From the NCBI RefSeq assembly GCF_000380985.1, contig NZ_KB905695.1, positions 372,001 through 436,000 of the forward strand: 64,000 bases of DNA. Direction: 5' to 3'. The position numbers were made by a program, and so were the translations under genes. The notes beneath the pieces are model-generated. The model worked only from the letters and a program-made list of their open reading frames with translations, was not told the DNA's origin and ran no database searches. Shown here in pieces: positions 61,804 to 64,000 of the stretch (the first letter of the stretch is position 1; every line of letters starts with the position of its first letter). This DNA is from Proteiniphilum acetatigenes DSM 18083. GTDB lineage: Bacteria > Bacteroidota > Bacteroidia > Bacteroidales > Dysgonomonadaceae.

Positions 61804-61925
61804 AATTTAGTCGTTTTCTCGTTATGGCAGAGGACAAGCTTGCTTGTCCTCTGCTCATTTAGCTTAACGAAAACGTTCGGTTTGTCGTCAGTTGAACTTT
61901 GTCATAACGAACAAATGACTAAATT
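61804..61925. mobile_element. Palindromic MITE-like element, 122 bp
   Basis: Ends are 23-bp inverted repeats (61804-61826 and 61903-61925) matching at 20 of 23 positions. Inside is a perfect 13-bp hairpin GCAGAGGACAAGC-TT-GCTTGTCCTCTGC (61827-61854). No coding sequence. Target-site duplication is not evident by eye. Confidence 0.5.
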
Positions 61926-62032
61926 ATATCATACTTATAAAACAATTGCTTTTACATTAGGTTCATCCATGTGCTGTAGTATATTGGATGCATTAAATAA
62001 TTACTTAAATGTGAAAAATTAAAACTTTTTAT

Positions 62033-62040
62033 TACCTTTG
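62033..62040 (+). promoter_or_regulatory. -7 box for the ORF-3-like gene
   Basis: TACCTTTG on the plus strand, 45 bp before the ATG. Confidence 0.5.
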
Positions 62041-62085
62041 AAATGTTTAATTATAGAAAAATAATCAGCATAAACGGAGATCACA

Positions 62086-62643
62086 ATGATATTCAAGTTT
62101 CTAATCCTGTCTGATGAAGTGGATAACTTCAAGAGAGAAATTAAAATAGATGCGGATGCCACGTTCCTGGATTTTTACAATGCTATTATAGATTGTACTG
62201 GATTCAGTAATAAGGAAATGGCGTCGTTCTTCCTTTGTGACAATAAATGGCGTAAGAAGCAGGAGATTACTCTGGTGGAGATGGATACCTATTCCGATGA
62301 GGATTCTTATATTATGGAAGAATGCATTTTGAGTGATTATCTGGAAGATGAAAAGCAAAAACTGATGTTTGTGTTCGATTACTTTAACGAACGCGCATTG
62401 TTTATAGAATTATCAGAGCTTATTCCCGGTAAAAACCTGAAATCGCCTGTATGCACACTTTCGGTAGGAGAAGCGCCTAAACAAATCGCAGATATTGAGG
62501 TTATGAAATCAGATACAGTTTCATTGGACATGGGGGAAACTTTTTATGGCGACGAAAGTTTTGAATTGGACGAATTGGATAGAGAAGGGTTTGATGGGTT
62601 AGACGACACCCCGGCAGAACCGGACACTAACGATTTATATTAA
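62086..62643 (+). CDS. Plasmid pRiA4b ORF-3-like protein
   Basis: 185 residues. The N-terminal 120 residues ([60 protein letters not shown]) match the pRiA4b ORF-3 fold found widely in chromosomes. The C-terminal tail is strongly acidic. Function unknown. It precedes miaA by 59 bp on the same strand. Confidence 0.8.
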   Translation: MIFKFLILSDEVDNFKREIKIDADATFLDFYNAIIDCTGFSNKEMASFFLCDNKWRKKQEITLVEMDTYSDEDSYIMEECILSDYLEDEKQKLMFVFDYFNERALFIELSELIPGKNLKSPVCTLSVGEAPKQIADIEVMKSDTVSLDMGETFYGDESFELDELDREGFDGLDDTPAEPDTNDLY

Positions 62644-62702
62644 TACAGTCGATAACACTATTATTGTTATTCGGCTTCGCCGTTATTAACTCTACCGAAA
62701 CA

Positions 62703-63605
62703 ATGAATACCCTCCTCGTGCTGCTTGGCCCCACAGGCGTAGGGAAAACTGAATGGAGCCTACAAATAGCTGAAGCTTTAGGATCTCCTGTTTTATCGGC
62801 TGATTCGCGTCAGATCTACCAAGGAATGATCATCGGTACGGCAGCGCCTACAGAACAGCAATTGCAGCGTGTGCCACACTACTTTGTGGGCATACTTTCC
62901 CCGGAAGATTACTACAGTGCCAGTGAATACGAGCGGGATGCGCTTTTACTACTCCGGGAATTGCATGAACAATATCCGGTCGTAGTAATGACAGGGGGTT
63001 CCATGATGTATATTGATGCCGTCTGTAAAGGAATTGACGATATTCCTACCATTGATGAAACGCTGCGCAGGGAGCTACAGGATATTTACCGGAAAGAGGG
63101 ACTCGATCCAATACGGCAACAATTGAAAATTCTTGATCCCGTTTTTTATAATGAGGTAGATTTAAAAAATCCCAAGCGAGTGATCCATGCTTTAGAGGTC
63201 TGCCTGATGGCCGGAAAACCTTACTCATCGCTTCGCACTAATCCTAAGAAAGAACGTCCGTTCCGGATTGTAAAAATTGGTTTTACCCGTGATCGTGAAG
63301 AATTATATGACCGTGTCAACCGACGGGTGGATCAAATGATCGTAGAAGGGTTGATAGAGGAGGCGAGAGCTTTCTATCCGCAGCGTCATCTGAATTCACT
63401 CAATACAGTGGGATATAAAGAACTTTTCGATTATTTCGATGGGACATGTAGCCTTGAGTTCGCAATAGAAAAAATAAAGCAGCATTCCCGTAATTATGCC
63501 CGTAAGCAGCTTACCTGGTTTAAGAAGGACAAAGAAACGATCTGGATTAACCTTTCCGATGGGGATGAAGATGTAATGAAAAGAATAATGCTATCTGTTT
63601 CTTAG
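62703..63605 (+). CDS. miaA: tRNA dimethylallyltransferase
   Basis: Adds dimethylallyl to A37 of tRNAs reading UNN codons. 300 residues from [20 protein letters not shown] (P-loop 9-16); the earlier TTG start was rejected. [39 protein letters not shown] and [12 protein letters not shown] are all family signatures. Confidence 0.96.
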   Translation: MNTLLVLLGPTGVGKTEWSLQIAEALGSPVLSADSRQIYQGMIIGTAAPTEQQLQRVPHYFVGILSPEDYYSASEYERDALLLLRELHEQYPVVVMTGGSMMYIDAVCKGIDDIPTIDETLRRELQDIYRKEGLDPIRQQLKILDPVFYNEVDLKNPKRVIHALEVCLMAGKPYSSLRTNPKKERPFRIVKIGFTRDREELYDRVNRRVDQMIVEGLIEEARAFYPQRHLNSLNTVGYKELFDYFDGTCSLEFAIEKIKQHSRNYARKQLTWFKKDKETIWINLSDGDEDVMKRIMLSVS

Positions 63606-63913
63606 TTGAAATTAATCGAAAAAATACTTTTATATGTGAAAAATAGATACCTTTGCCATTAAGTACTAAGAAATATATCTATATGTAAATCAAAAAGCGT
63701 TTGAGTATTGACCTTGTAGTCGATGAATGAGTAAACTAATGTATAGGAAAAACAACTGCAATTATAAAGAATATACATGATGCAAAAATGGGTGTTGTTT
63801 TTCTTTAAGGGGAGACATATTATCTGACACTAAGGGGGTATTCAACCGTTCTAACGCTTTTATTTTAAACTTCACCTAAACTTTAGGAACGGGGGGGTGG
63901 CAATAATTGAATT
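63606..63913. other. Long leader before the last gene
   Basis: 308 bp. It has a promoter box at 63648-63655, a G-rich stretch (63885-63902) and a TAAACTTTA word (about 63874) that may be a second promoter. No gene was recognised. Confidence 0.4.
63648..63655 (+). promoter_or_regulatory. -7 box upstream of the last gene
   Basis: TACCTTTG on the plus strand, followed by about 258 bp before the next ATG. Confidence 0.45.
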
Positions 63914-64000
63914 ATGAGAAAATTTAACTTGTTATTCTTAGCTCTATTTGTTTCACTGATTGCTTTTTCTCAGCAAAACAACCTTGTAGATGTTGTATAC
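63914..64000 (+). CDS. Exported protein, 5' end only
   Basis: Cut by the window edge after 29 codons. The visible part is a signal peptide (MRKFNLLFLALFVSLIAFSQ) followed by QNNLVDVVY, a start common among small Bacteroidetes exported proteins. Nothing more can be said about its role. Confidence 0.7.
   Translation, partial: MRKFNLLFLALFVSLIAFSQQNNLVDVVY

Larger units (their letters stand above)
61737..62085. other. Intergenic region with hairpins
   Basis: 349 bp without a gene. It contains a hairpin at 61769-61796, the palindromic element at 61804-61925 and a promoter box at 62033-62040. Confidence 0.6.

Noticed and set aside
62664-62702. Upstream TTG start for miaA
   Set aside because: The ATG at 62703 places the P-loop at the usual position and the added residues match nothing.

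Overview
The window reads as the chromosome of an anaerobic Bacteroidales bacterium, most like the Dysgonomonadaceae/Tannerellaceae side of the order (family-level placement is inference). The signs are two SusC/SusD pairs, many TAnnTTTG -7 promoter boxes, starts that mostly lack Shine-Dalgarno sites, an ECF sigma/FecR pair, a pyrB-pyrI pair, a carboxynorspermidine synthase homologue and M49 and C11 peptidases. No rRNA, tRNA or CRISPR array was found.

Layout. 0-10.4 kb is housekeeping: metA, pyrI and pyrB, a CotH lipoprotein, a polyamine-type dehydrogenase, an MscS channel, a KAS III enzyme and a flotillin/NfeD pair. 10.5-19.7 kb is an accessory and decaying zone. It holds a DUF433/DUF5615 module with a frameshifted toxin, an HU-like/coiled-coil fusion, a broken transglutaminase-discoidin lipoprotein, a clostripain-like peptidase, two paralogous small membrane proteins, a glycine-zipper protein, and an O-antigen-ligase gene and a sensor gene that both appear to have lost internal segments.

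19.7-50.8 kb is the centrepiece. It is a one-strand locus that looks like a peptidoglycan/MurNAc scavenging system: thyA-folA-ECF sigma-FecR, SusC2-SusD2-SusC1-SusD1, a NamZ-type DUF1343 protein, a deacetylase-like protein, a large amidase, a two-domain glycosyltransferase, a SpoIID protein, an AmpG/MurT-like transporter, a second NamZ-type protein, a NagX-like membrane acyltransferase, a MurK-like sugar kinase, MurQ, an esterase and a FemAB-like transferase. The inferred flow is: amidase and NamZ enzymes cut murein outside the cytoplasm, the SusCD pairs import fragments, the MFS carrier brings MurNAc into the cytoplasm, and MurK and MurQ turn it into GlcNAc-6-P. STN domains on both SusC proteins together with FecR and the ECF sigma factor give trans-envelope control. 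A terminator facing the opposite way between fecR and susC2 suggests an antisense small RNA. The two susC genes share a nearly identical 259-bp 5' segment.

51-64 kb is again mostly ordinary: a DUF937 protein, tandem small lipoproteins, folC, dipeptidyl peptidase III, purE, gcvH, rpoN and miaA. It also holds a RelE-type toxin-antitoxin cassette sitting between two copies of the folC 3' end, and a palindromic MITE-like element at 61.8 kb. The last gene runs off the right edge.
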